This document shows positions 44,344-52,782 of a DNA stretch of 64,000 nt, one piece after another. The notes beneath the pieces were generated by a model, which worked only from the letters and a program-made list of their open reading frames with translations, ran no database searches and was not told the origin of the DNA. The stretch spans positions 1 through 64,000 of the forward strand of contig JACQCK010000012.1 of NCBI GenBank assembly GCA_016201695.1. Reading direction: 5' to 3'. The stretch is from Candidatus Roizmanbacteria bacterium (GTDB lineage Bacteria; Patescibacteriota; Microgenomatia; UBA1406; GWC2-37-13). The number at the start of each line of letters is the position of its first letter. The stretch's first letter is position 1. Position numbers and translations under genes: made by a program.

Positions 44344-45452
44344 AAAACGCCCTTTTGTTGTAATATTTGTCTCGCTTCATCAAAAAAGTCTTTGGAATCA
44401 GCGTTGATACTCCAGTCAATGAGTTCTTTCATCCCCTGCTCTCTTGAGGTCTTAGGCGACCATCCGAGCGTTTTAGTGATTTTTTTTATATTGGCAAAGC
44501 AATGTCTGATATCACCTTTTCTAAATCTATTTTCTATTCGTATGGGAATTTTTGATTTCATTGTTTTTAATATTAGATCGGCAAGCGCAGTAATAGTTAT
44601 TTTTTTTCCTGAACCGACATTAAAAGTTTGATAGTCGGCTCGCTTATCGGCCATGACAGATATATTTGCCGAAACAATATCGTGTACAGAGATAAAATCT
44701 CGACTCTGTTTTCCGTCCTCAAAAACTACTGGAGATTTACCGGCTTTAATCCGGCTGATAAAAATTGCCGCGACTCCGGTGTAAGGATTAGAGAGACTTT
44801 GACGAGGTCCATACACGTTAAAATAACGAAGAGCGACGGTTGGGATTTTGTATGTTTTCCCGATCGTTAACGACATGTCTTCCTGATCCCGCTTGTTTAA
44901 AGCATAAATTGAATTGCATTCGAGCGGTGTAGTTTCGGGCGTCGGCTTTGGTCGCAAAATTAGATTGCAATTTGGACAAGATACTTCCCATTGTTGTTTT
45001 TCTAATTGACTCTCTTTACGAAGCAAAGGTTTTATATTACCGCACTTTTCGCAGCGATATAATCCCTCGCCGTACTCACTCATTGACGCGGCAACGATGA
45101 TTTTTTTGATATGGTTTCGGTGTTTATTAACAACTAAATCCAAAAGAAGGGCTGTGCCGTAAGTATTGACTTTAGTATATTTGCCTATTTGATACATGCT
45201 TTGACCGACGCCGATCATAGCGGCTTCATGAAAAATAATGTCGATGTCTCTTAAAACGACATCAAGAGGTTGTGGGTCAGTTATATCTGCCTTGACGAAA
45301 CGGGCTTTAGGATTAAGATATGAAGGTTTCTTACCATGATGAATTTGTGGCTCTAAATTATCAAAGACGGTTACTCGGTGTCCTTTACGGATTAATTCAT
45401 CGGTGAGAAAGCTTCCGATAAACCCGGCCCCGCCTGTAACCAGAACTTTCAT
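44340..45452 (-). CDS. dTDP-L-rhamnose 4-epimerase-like SDR (WbiB-like)
   Basis: The 370-residue extended SDR has TGGAGFIGS, A-A-S-M-S-E-Y-G and Y183/K187. An insertion before the catalytic tyrosine carries C134-x-x-C137 and C159-x-x-C162, a zinc-ribbon-like knuckle. That insertion and its ECGNIKP-like context are typical of WbiB-type enzymes, which convert dTDP-L-rhamnose to dTDP-6-deoxy-L-talose. No RmlABCD set is in the window, so the substrate may be made elsewhere or be another NDP-6-deoxysugar. Confidence 0.83.
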   Translation of the reverse strand: MKVLVTGGAGFIGSFLTDELIRKGHRVTVFDNLEPQIHHGKKPSYLNPKARFVKADITDPQPLDVVLRDIDIIFHEAAMIGVGQSMYQIGKYTKVNTYGTALLLDLVVNKHRNHIKKIIVAASMSEYGEGLYRCEKCGNIKPLLRKESQLEKQQWEVSCPNCNLILRPKPTPETTPLECNSIYALNKRDQEDMSLTIGKTYKIPTVALRYFNVYGPRQSLSNPYTGVAAIFISRIKAGKSPVVFEDGKQSRDFISVHDIVSANISVMADKRADYQTFNVGSGKKITITALADLILKTMKSKIPIRIENRFRKGDIRHCFANIKKITKTLGWSPKTSREQGMKELIDWSINADSKDFFDEARQILQQKGVL

Positions 45453-45681
45453 AAGTAACTAGTCAGATAAGTAATTATCATAGAAATTATAGGGTAGTTG
45501 GTATACAATTTCAACCATGCTTTGATGATATAATGTGCTGGTGAGTAAGACCTAAATTAAATATAATAATCCTTATGCATTACCAAGTCGACTCTATTAT
45601 TTTTTTTCAGCGTGCCACTTAAAATTTTATCGAACGTGTGAAGATATCTACGTTGCCAAAGTTATATCAAAAAAATAAGCG

Positions 45682-46620
45682 ATGAATATTTTAGTAACCG
45701 GCGGTACCGGCTTCATCGGCAGTAATCTTTTGGATAAGCTTCTTAAAAAGAAGTATAACGTGGTTTTATTGAAGAGAAAGACCTCCAATACCTGGAGAAT
45801 AAGGCATATCACCAATAAAATACGGATGTATGATATTGATCTCTCAACCGACTATGACGCAATAATCAAAAAGGAAAAAACAAAAGTGATAATCCATCTT
45901 GCGGGTAAATATATAAAACAACATAAGAGCAGGGAAGAATTAAAAGAATTGATCGACTCAAATATAACTTTCCCCTCGCTTTTATTAGATAGTGCGGTAA
46001 GGAACGACGTTAAAATATTTGTCAATACCGGTACTTTTTTTGAGTATGAATTAAAAGGTAAAATAGACGAGAATTCACTTCGGAAACCATATGATTATTA
46101 CGCGGTTACTAAGATGGCCTTTGAGACTATCCTTAAATTCTATTCGGCTAATTCAAATATGAAAACGGCAACCTTGAAGCTTTTTTCCCCTTATGGTGAA
46201 AAGGACAATGAAAAGGTAATTCCGCTAATAATTAAGTGTTTTCTAAAACGTCAGCCCCTTTTTCTTACTAAAGGAAATCAAAAACTAAGTTTTACCTATG
46301 TTGATGATATAATCGTGGCTTATTTAAAAGCACTCGATTACCTTAATAATATCAAGGCTCCTTATTATGCGAACTTTAATATCGGGAGCAATAAAAGCGT
46401 TTCGATAAAAGAAATCGTTTCTCTGGTCCGACAGCTATGCAAACAAAACGACATGGTAAATTTCGGAGCGGTTAATAACCCGAAAGACGAGGGGTTGAAT
46501 ATAACCTGTGATAGTTCATTGGCACAGAGTCTCCTAAAATGGCGGGCGCAGTACTCTATAAAGAGCGGGCTTAAGAAGACGATTAAGTATTATAAAAACG
46601 AGCTTTTAAATAAAGCTTAA
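45682..46620 (+). CDS. CDP-dideoxyhexose reductase-like SDR (RfbJ/RfbS/AscF type)
   Basis: The 312-residue SDR has TGGTGFIGS, VNTGTFFEYE in the place of the usual S-S motif, and Y-Y-A-V-T-K as the catalytic Y-x3-K. NTGTFFEY and the LFSPYGEKD block resemble CDP-abequose and CDP-paratose synthases, which reduce CDP-4-keto-3,6-dideoxyglucose. Direct proximity to rfbH (18 bp) supports that role. Which C4 epimer is made cannot be told. About 230 bp upstream hold several AT-rich TATAAT-like strings but no gene. Confidence 0.8.
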   Translation: MNILVTGGTGFIGSNLLDKLLKKKYNVVLLKRKTSNTWRIRHITNKIRMYDIDLSTDYDAIIKKEKTKVIIHLAGKYIKQHKSREELKELIDSNITFPSLLLDSAVRNDVKIFVNTGTFFEYELKGKIDENSLRKPYDYYAVTKMAFETILKFYSANSNMKTATLKLFSPYGEKDNEKVIPLIIKCFLKRQPLFLTKGNQKLSFTYVDDIIVAYLKALDYLNNIKAPYYANFNIGSNKSVSIKEIVSLVRQLCKQNDMVNFGAVNNPKDEGLNITCDSSLAQSLLKWRAQYSIKSGLKKTIKYYKNELLNKA

Positions 46621-46626
46621 ATTCAA

Positions 46627-46632
46627 TATAAT
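46627..46632 (+). promoter_or_regulatory. TATAAT box close to the rfbH start
   Basis: TATAAT ends six bases before the ATG at 46639. It suggests a separate, leaderless rfbH transcript, although the upstream SDR is only 18 bp away. Confidence 0.4.
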
Positions 46633-46638
46633 ATCGCC

Positions 46639-48009
46639 ATGCCCTACCAAACCCGGTTTAATCCTCTTTCTCGACAGGAAACTAAAGAGCTTGTTAATTT
46701 AAGAGAACAAATAGGAGATAAGATAAAGAAATTTTACAACTTGAAGTTCAAAAAAGATATTATAATTCCGGGAGTTGATCTGCTTGAAACCGCCGGAAAG
46801 TACATCGGCGAAGAAGAATTAATAATGGGCACTAACGCGGTACTTGACGGATGGTGGACAGAAGGGAAGTACGCGGACGAGTTTGCGAGACAGTTGACCA
46901 AGTATTTAGGAGTACGATACTGTATTTTTGTCAACTCCGGCTCATCGGCCAACTTGATTGCATTTGCCTCACTCACTTCACACATTCTCGGAAAAAAGCG
47001 GATACACCCGGCCGATGAGGTTATTACCGTTGCCGCGGCCTTTCCAACTACCGTAAACCCAATTATTCAGTTGGGATGTACGCCGGTATTTGTTGATATT
47101 GATCGGAAAACATTAAATATCGATTGGTCAAAATTGGAAAAAGCCATCTCCGCTCGGACAAAAGCGATCATGATAGCGCACACGCAAGGCAATCCCTTTA
47201 ACCTGGAAAAAGTAGTCGAGTTTGCAAAAAAACACAAGTTATGGTTGGTTGAAGATTGTTGTGATGCTTTGGGAGCCGAATATAAAGGTCAGAAAGTCGG
47301 CACATTTGGAGACGTGGCGACATTGAGTTTCTATCCGGCTCATCAGATGACGACAGGAGAGGGCGGCGCGGTCCTGACTAACAACCCTTTTATTTATCGG
47401 ATAGCAAAATCTTTTCGTGATTGGGGACGTGATTGTTGGTGTGAGACGGGTGAGGACGATGCCTGTCGCCGGCGCTTCAACTGGAAATTTAAAAATCTGC
47501 CCGACGGATACGATCACAAATTTGTCTATTCCCACCTGGGATATAATCTGAAGTTTACCGATATCCAGGCGGCAATCGGACTGGCACAATTAAAGCGTAT
47601 TCCGCAGTTAATTGAAGCAAGAAGACGCAACTACTTGCTGCTTAGAAATAAGCTGGTAAAATTTAATAAGTATTTTACTTTTCAAGAGGCGGAAAAAAAC
47701 TCTGTTCCTTCCTGGTTTGGATTTATGTTGACGCTAACGAAGGCGTGCGGCTTTAACGTAGCCGACATCGCCAGCTATTTGAATAAGAAAAAAATAGCGA
47801 CGCGGCCTCTCTACTGCGGGAACATCACACTCCATCCGTATTTTGATAACCTGATATGTCGAGTGATCGGCGAGTTAAAAAATACAAACTACGTAATGAA
47901 TCACACCTTTTGGATCGGTATCCATCCGAAACTGGCAACAAAACACATCGATTACATTACTAAATGTATAGAAGAATATCTTATGCCAAAAAGAGCACGA
48001 AAAAGTTAA
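46639..48009 (+). CDS. rfbH: CDP-4-keto-6-deoxyglucose 3-dehydrase (E1)
   Basis: The 456-residue protein has the DegT/DnrJ/EryC1 fold, but the PLP lysine is replaced by H235 in YPAHQMTTGEGG, so it binds PMP and dehydrates instead of transaminating. Cysteines C208, C266, C268 and C276 fit the C-X57-C-X1-C-X7-C [2Fe-2S] motif reported for Yersinia E1. It removes the C3 hydroxyl of CDP-4-keto-6-deoxyglucose in the route to 3,6-dideoxyhexoses. The E3 reductase that supplies electrons is not in the window. It is placed between a reductase-like SDR and an RmlC-like cupin. Confidence 0.93.
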   Translation: MPYQTRFNPLSRQETKELVNLREQIGDKIKKFYNLKFKKDIIIPGVDLLETAGKYIGEEELIMGTNAVLDGWWTEGKYADEFARQLTKYLGVRYCIFVNSGSSANLIAFASLTSHILGKKRIHPADEVITVAAAFPTTVNPIIQLGCTPVFVDIDRKTLNIDWSKLEKAISARTKAIMIAHTQGNPFNLEKVVEFAKKHKLWLVEDCCDALGAEYKGQKVGTFGDVATLSFYPAHQMTTGEGGAVLTNNPFIYRIAKSFRDWGRDCWCETGEDDACRRRFNWKFKNLPDGYDHKFVYSHLGYNLKFTDIQAAIGLAQLKRIPQLIEARRRNYLLLRNKLVKFNKYFTFQEAEKNSVPSWFGFMLTLTKACGFNVADIASYLNKKKIATRPLYCGNITLHPYFDNLICRVIGELKNTNYVMNHTFWIGIHPKLATKHIDYITKCIEEYLMPKRARKS

Positions 48010-48088
48010 GAGATTGGGTGAAAGCTTAAAACTTTGGGCAAAAACTGTATTCAAAAACGCCCGATTATTACTCATTAAGGCGATTTAG

Positions 48089-48094
48089 TATAAT
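48089..48094 (+). promoter_or_regulatory. TATAAT box close to the cupin start
   Basis: TATAAT ends six bases before the ATG at 48101, within the 91-bp gap after rfbH. No good -35 was found. Confidence 0.45.
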
Positions 48095-48100
48095 TGCGTT

Positions 48101-48553
48101 ATGATACACGGAGTAAAAATTAAACCGCTTGGCAAAATAGCCGATGAGCGAGGAATGATTATGCACATGCTACGAAAAGACGATCCGGCCTTCAAGAAAT
48201 TTGGTGAAATATATTTCTCGATGGTATATCCGGGCGTAGTGAAGGGCTGGCACTATCATGAAAAAATGACGCTGAATTATGCAGTTATCCAAGGCATGAT
48301 TAAACTTGTAATGTACGATAATCGGTTAAATTCTCCAACGAAAGGTGAACTGATGGAAGTATATACCGGCGAAGCAAATTATGCCTTAATTACCATTCCG
48401 CCTAAAGTTTGGAACGGAGTAAAAGGGATAGGCTTAACACCGGCAATAATCGCCAACTGCAGCGATATTCCGCATGACCGGTCGGAAATAAAAAGAAAGG
48501 ATCCGTTAAAAAATGATCTAATTGATTATTCCTGGGACATTATTTTTCGGTAA
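48101..48553 (+). CDS. RmlC-like NDP-keto-sugar epimerase (AscE candidate)
   Basis: The 150-residue cupin follows the RmlC pattern: D-E-R-G near residue 12-15, GVVKGWHYH with the catalytic/substrate-contacting histidines, and a PPKVWNGVKG loop. RmlC makes C3/C5 inversions of dTDP-4-keto-6-deoxyglucose; AscE is a related 5-epimerase in CDP-ascarylose synthesis. Next to rfbH and a reductase, an AscE-like role would give the L-configured dideoxyhexose ascarylose. It is shorter than classic RmlC (about 180), so a 3,4-ketoisomerase is another option. Confidence 0.78.
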   Translation: MIHGVKIKPLGKIADERGMIMHMLRKDDPAFKKFGEIYFSMVYPGVVKGWHYHEKMTLNYAVIQGMIKLVMYDNRLNSPTKGELMEVYTGEANYALITIPPKVWNGVKGIGLTPAIIANCSDIPHDRSEIKRKDPLKNDLIDYSWDIIFR

Positions 48554-49493
48554 GAGCCGGATAGTTTTTAACTTCTAGTTTTTGCAGGATAGACTCAAAA
48601 TCCAGCGCCAGATAACGAAGATAATTATTAAGGACACTACTCCTGACTCTTATCCTTTTTCTGACTGCATAAGGACAGGTAATCAATCCAATCAGTATAC
48701 CCGTCAAACCATATAAAAGAGCCTTTAATGATCTTCTGGTTATAACACTATAGAAAAGATGCAGCAATAACCGTACCGCTAAAACCGGAAATAACTTATA
48801 AGGAAAGTATTTTAGGTAGAACCATAATGAGTTTCTCATGAAAAAAAAGTATGAGTTATACACAACGGTATGTTTGTTGAGGTGAAGGTGCTGAACTATA
48901 ATGTTACTTTCGAGATGAATAAAATAACCGGCATTCGCAATACGCATTCCCAGATCGTCTTCAGTATGATACATAAAAAAATCAGCGTCGTAATAACCGG
49001 ATTTCGAAAAAATCGACTTTCTAAAAGCACAGCCGTTGCCGGAAAAAGTAGGAAAATTGTGTCGGTCTAAAAGATTATGTTTGTTAGGAGAGCGATATAA
49101 GTATGTTTTAGTTTGAGTATCAAAAATTTCGAAAGTCAGAATGCCGACTGATTTCGGCTTCTTTCTAAAAGTCTCATAAACTTTTGTCAATGTATCAGGA
49201 TAGACCAAAGAATCATCATCCAGTTGGACGACAAATTGACCATTGGCATTCGCCAACCCGAAGGAAAGAGCGTAGATTCCGGTTCCATTTGACATGCTGA
49301 AGTAACGGACGCTTGGAAATTTAAAAATGATTGTTTCCTTAAGATAGGCGCTGTCACTATTGTCCATAACGAGTACTTCGTATCCGCTGAAATCCGATCT
49401 AAAAATAGATCGCAAACAACTAAGCAATTCTTTCTTTCTGCTGTCGCGAGTGGCAATAACCATGCTTATGTGAACAATTGAGGACGGTTTCAT
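48540..49493 (-). CDS. GT2 glycosyltransferase, rhamnosyl/galactofuranosyl-like
   Basis: The 317-residue GT-A enzyme opens ISMVIATRDSRKKEL and has LVMDNSDS, QLDDDSLVY (D-D-D metal site) and YHTEDDLGMRI. Two hydrophobic segments near 225-270 suggest membrane attachment. It shows the F-S-G-N-G-C-A-F-R-K block of the rhamnosyltransferase group. The 3' ends of this gene and the RmlC-like gene overlap by 14 bp. Confidence 0.86.
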   Translation of the reverse strand: MKPSSIVHISMVIATRDSRKKELLSCLRSIFRSDFSGYEVLVMDNSDSAYLKETIIFKFPSVRYFSMSNGTGIYALSFGLANANGQFVVQLDDDSLVYPDTLTKVYETFRKKPKSVGILTFEIFDTQTKTYLYRSPNKHNLLDRHNFPTFSGNGCAFRKSIFSKSGYYDADFFMYHTEDDLGMRIANAGYFIHLESNIIVQHLHLNKHTVVYNSYFFFMRNSLWFYLKYFPYKLFPVLAVRLLLHLFYSVITRRSLKALLYGLTGILIGLITCPYAVRKRIRVRSSVLNNYLRYLALDFESILQKLEVKNYPALTEK

Positions 49494-50248
49494 TATGTTT
49501 TGGAAAAAAGATAATTTGAAAGGTTTTTTTCAAAATTGTTTGCCTCATCTGGAGTGCCAATCGTAGTCCAGATTTTTGTTTTTACTGTTCGAATGATACT
49601 ACCGTTCTGTATCAGGTAGTTGTACAGAGGACACATATAAAACTCGTTATTGTAGCGTAGATTTCGTCTGATCATATCCTTGGCCGCAGAAACAAAATGA
49701 CTGCCTTTGGTAAAGTAATATAAGCCGATCGCCGCGTGAGAAGAAATTACCTGCTTTTCCGCCGTTTGTAGAGCGTTTCCTTGCGTATCAAGTTTTACAT
49801 AGGAATAAGCGGGGTTGGCGCTTTCGTAAATTGGTATCAGTCCTCCCCAGTCGCTTTTGATCGCTTTGTTTCTTTGATCGAAAAATTCAGGACAGATAAA
49901 ATACTGATCGCAGTCGCAAGTGAGCATGTCCTCGTCGGTATTGATAAGATCGGCGGCAGTTAAGACGGTACATACAGGCCCTTCTGTTACCTTCTTAATT
50001 AGCTTGACCGTACACTCGTTGCCCGCGATTGTTTTAAGAAAAGCGCTGATCTTATGAGACTGTTCATATTGCGCAAGCGTAATAAAAATAAAATCTTGCG
50101 ACTTTATTTTCGGAAACATTCTTTTTATACTCAAAATCGGCCATTCGATCATTGGCCTTCCGGCGACAGAAATAAGAGGCTTGGGGAGGGTAAATCCTTT
50201 CTTTCGAAAACGTAGGCCGCGGCCGGCAAGTGGAATTATAATTTTCAT
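49493..50248 (-). CDS. Sugar/polyol-phosphate nucleotidyltransferase-like protein
   Basis: The 251-residue protein starts MKIIIPLAGRGLRFRKKG with LPKPLISVAGRPMIEW, the NTP_transferase signature in a variant common in capsule clusters. TCDCDQYF holds the likely metal aspartate. It lacks the C-terminal beta-helix. It shares a base with the next gene (stop/start) and directly abuts the GDPD gene upstream (TAAATG). Context suggests it activates a non-standard phosphorylated unit, unproven. Confidence 0.8.
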   Translation of the reverse strand: MKIIIPLAGRGLRFRKKGFTLPKPLISVAGRPMIEWPILSIKRMFPKIKSQDFIFITLAQYEQSHKISAFLKTIAGNECTVKLIKKVTEGPVCTVLTAADLINTDEDMLTCDCDQYFICPEFFDQRNKAIKSDWGGLIPIYESANPAYSYVKLDTQGNALQTAEKQVISSHAAIGLYYFTKGSHFVSAAKDMIRRNLRYNNEFYMCPLYNYLIQNGSIIRTVKTKIWTTIGTPDEANNFEKNLSNYLFSKT

Positions 50249-51001
50249 TTAGAGATATGACTGTAATTTTATAGGTTCGTCGGTGCAGATGCCATCGATC
50301 CCCCAGTCGATTAAATGTTTCCACGTACTTTCAAAACCTGAACGCGCGAGCGGATGGTCAAGAGTTCGATGAACGTCCGGCGACACGGCAAACACCTTTT
50401 CCTTATGTTTTCGCACCTCGCGGATAAAAGAGCTACTATAAAGTTTCCTATATTCGGCCGCCCAGACAAAATCAAAATTTCTGTTGTGTTTCACTTCCGA
50501 CCATAAATAAACGGTTGGCGCGAATTTGTTCTCAGAGACAGTGCAGGCGATTTTGATCGATTTGTCTATCCGTTTAAGTTTGGCGGCCGCTTCTTGAGTC
50601 AAATCAAAAACAAAGGCATTGTGGTATAAATCGTATTCTTTCCAATACCGTGCCAGTATTTTGAGGCCATCATTTGTTTGGCTATCGGACTTTAAATGGA
50701 TCGCATGGAGCCTTTTTTTATATTTTTTTATTTCTTGTATAACTGTCAAAAAGGAAACGAATTTGGCTGCACTGTCCTTATAAGTTCGTGAGACGCACTC
50801 TTTTAGGGTTAGGGAACTGACCGGAGTTGAATCTTTGTTCAGCCTGGTGAAGGTTTCGTCATGCATGACAATAAAATCGCCGTTTCGAGTTAGGCGAAGA
50901 TCGGTTTCTAGGCAAAAACCAGTTTTAAGAGCAATGGAAAGAGCAGGAAGACTATTCTCCGGATACTTATGAAGCAGGCCGCGATGAGCAAAAATGAACA
51001 T
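50249..51001 (-). CDS. Glycerophosphodiester phosphodiesterase-family protein (GDPD)
   Basis: The 250-residue TIM-barrel protein has all GDPD motifs: H6-R-G, P-E-N-S at 14-17, E32-x-D34 for the metal, and H47-D48 in VMHDET. These enzymes hydrolyse glycerophosphodiesters to glycerol-3-phosphate and an alcohol. There is no signal peptide, so it should be cytoplasmic. Its position between two nucleotidyltransferase-like genes is unusual and points to a phosphodiester or polyol-phosphate intermediate in this module. A TATAAT box lies eight bases before its ATG. Confidence 0.87.
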   Translation of the reverse strand: MFIFAHRGLLHKYPENSLPALSIALKTGFCLETDLRLTRNGDFIVMHDETFTRLNKDSTPVSSLTLKECVSRTYKDSAAKFVSFLTVIQEIKKYKKRLHAIHLKSDSQTNDGLKILARYWKEYDLYHNAFVFDLTQEAAAKLKRIDKSIKIACTVSENKFAPTVYLWSEVKHNRNFDFVWAAEYRKLYSSSFIREVRKHKEKVFAVSPDVHRTLDHPLARSGFESTWKHLIDWGIDGICTDEPIKLQSYL

Positions 51002-51009
51002 ACGATATA

Positions 51010-51015
51010 ATTATA
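51010..51015 (-). promoter_or_regulatory. TATAAT box close to the GDPD start
   Basis: The minus strand reads TATAAT, eight bases, then the ATG at 51001; it overlaps the end of the upstream nucleotidyltransferase-like gene. Confidence 0.35.
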
Positions 51016-51742
51016 AGGCGTGAGTGTTATTTTTATAGCCGGTGATGTCAGAAGGGGTTCCCCATATATATTTAATGATATTGTGTGAACAAATGACTTT
51101 TTGGTGAGTTTTTATCAGTTCGTTAAAAACCGGTCCGACATAAAACGTTTTTTCAAACAAATATCGTTTATTCTTTATCATTTTCTTGGCGTATCTTACA
51201 AAAAGAGAGCCTTTAGAAAAATAATAAAGCCCCATCGTGGCGAGTTGTGGTTTATCAACGTAAATTTTCTCCTTAAGTTCACTAAAATTGCCACGCGGAT
51301 CCGTATAGGCATATCCCCAGGGGCGGTCTGATATATTGCCGTAAGCGACGGGGAGGATGGCGGCTGCTTTTTGTTTGACAGTTTTAATATCCCGGTAAAG
51401 TTGATCAATATCACGAATCACGTCAGCGAGTTCAATCATCAGATCTCTATTTGAGTTGATTATCGACTCTAATGCTTTAAGTATCGAACACGGTGCGCCG
51501 GCGGTGGATTCCTCTAGTATTTTTGTAACGGCGTTTCTGCCGAAAAGCGTTTGTAATCGTTTTTGAACATTATGTTTTCTTTCGTCTTCTTTGAGAATTA
51601 CAAAAAAAATTCGGTCCATTGGTTTTAACTGATGCCGTTCAACGATATACTCGATAAGTAATTTTTTTCCGATCCGAACGAATGGTTTATACTGTTTCCG
51701 GAATTGAGGATTTTTGCCGGCCAGGGGAATGACAAGGTTCAT
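51011..51742 (-). CDS. Divergent nucleotidyltransferase-like protein
   Basis: The protein of 243 residues begins MNLVIPLAGKNPQFRKQYKPF, aligning with the nucleotidyltransferase two genes downstream, but the G-x-G-x-R loop is altered to K-N-P-Q-F-R and the region of the metal aspartate reads LADVIRD. GAPCSILKAL and PWGYAYTD are retained family blocks. It may have changed specificity or act as a partner subunit. The ATG at 51742 gives an ATGA overlap with the preceding dehydrogenase gene, better than an upstream start. Confidence 0.7.
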   Translation of the reverse strand: MNLVIPLAGKNPQFRKQYKPFVRIGKKLLIEYIVERHQLKPMDRIFFVILKEDERKHNVQKRLQTLFGRNAVTKILEESTAGAPCSILKALESIINSNRDLMIELADVIRDIDQLYRDIKTVKQKAAAILPVAYGNISDRPWGYAYTDPRGNFSELKEKIYVDKPQLATMGLYYFSKGSLFVRYAKKMIKNKRYLFEKTFYVGPVFNELIKTHQKVICSHNIIKYIWGTPSDITGYKNNTHAL

Positions 51743-52782
51743 ATAATTGTAGGCCACTCTAAAAGAATTCGGCCGTGAGATTTTTTAGAGTCGGCAAATT
51801 CAAATGCCTGGCGTAAGTCCTTGGTTGACGTTATTAGAAATTTTCCGGGATAAATAATATCATTCTTAATTATAGTGCTAATACTGTTAGTCTTGATAAA
51901 TTCTATGGCGCTAATATAATCTGCGTAAGTGGAACGAGTAAGGCCCTTGACTTCTATACGTTGATTCACGAGCTGGTTTGACGGCAGTGCCAGCGATAAA
52001 TGAGATATACCGAGGATACCTATCTTGCCCCCGGGACGGATAAGTTTAAAGGCAAGATTGAGAGTGGTATTGATATGTGTCCGGCCGACCGCTTCAAGCA
52101 CCGCCGTAAAATGCGATCTTAGCCCTAATAAGTCTGACTCCTCATAGTTTATGATTTGAGCAAAGTTCTGAAAATATTTCAGCTTATCGTTATTTATACC
52201 GAATATATAGAGGTTGGCTTTGGGAATATTGGCAAACTTGGCTAAAATAAGCATCATCAAGAAGGCCATTCCTCCGGTTCCGATAATAGCAACTTTGTCA
52301 TTGGCGTTAATGTTCATTTCCTTAAGTGACTTGATCGCAATCGAAGTCGGTTCAACCAAGCTGGCTGTCTCGTTTGGAATTTCATCAGGAACCGGAAGTA
52401 GTAATTCCTGCGAATAAATAAAAGACGTACGCGCCAGACCGGGCATACTTGCTCCCATGTAAGGAAGTTCCGGCCAGAGGTTTTCCTTACCGATGAAGTT
52501 GGAAGGAACATTTCTGAAATCACCGGCAACCGGAACGACTCTTTTACCGGTTATAAGATCTAAACATACACCTTCGTGCAGCAAAATTAATGGCAGGCGT
52601 AGTTTTAGTTTTTCGCTTGATTTTTCGCCGCGGTAATATTGAATATCCGAACCGCAGATCGCCGTGATTAGCGGTTTTAAAAGTGAATGATATGGCGGAA
52701 TGGAAAAGATTGATCTTTTTTTTTCACTGAATACGCCCGGTTTCACCAAATAATACTCCGTGGCATTAATGGGAAAGTTCAC
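51739..52782 (-). CDS. MDR-family dehydrogenase, TarJ-like
   Basis: The 347-residue medium-chain dehydrogenase has C43-G-S-D in the catalytic zinc position and H69-E70 in LLHEGV, plus an NAD-binding GTGGMAFL loop. It lacks the four-cysteine structural zinc lobe. The order CGSD-x-x-YYRG, KLRLPLILLHEG and later ELLLPVPDE resembles TarJ, the ribitol-5-phosphate dehydrogenase of teichoic-acid synthesis. With nucleotidyltransferases and a GDPD next to it, a CDP-polyol route is a hypothesis. A general sugar or polyol dehydrogenase is the safe call. Confidence 0.78.
   Translation of the reverse strand: MNFPINATEYYLVKPGVFSEKKRSIFSIPPYHSLLKPLITAICGSDIQYYRGEKSSEKLKLRLPLILLHEGVCLDLITGKRVVPVAGDFRNVPSNFIGKENLWPELPYMGASMPGLARTSFIYSQELLLPVPDEIPNETASLVEPTSIAIKSLKEMNINANDKVAIIGTGGMAFLMMLILAKFANIPKANLYIFGINNDKLKYFQNFAQIINYEESDLLGLRSHFTAVLEAVGRTHINTTLNLAFKLIRPGGKIGILGISHLSLALPSNQLVNQRIEVKGLTRSTYADYISAIEFIKTNSISTIIKNDIIYPGKFLITSTKDLRQAFEFADSKKSHGRILLEWPTII

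Noticed and set aside
45453-45681. Possible small gene or RNA in the 229-bp gap before the RfbJ-like gene
   Set aside because: The gap is AT-rich with several TATAAT-like strings, but has no open frame of note and no stable hairpin.
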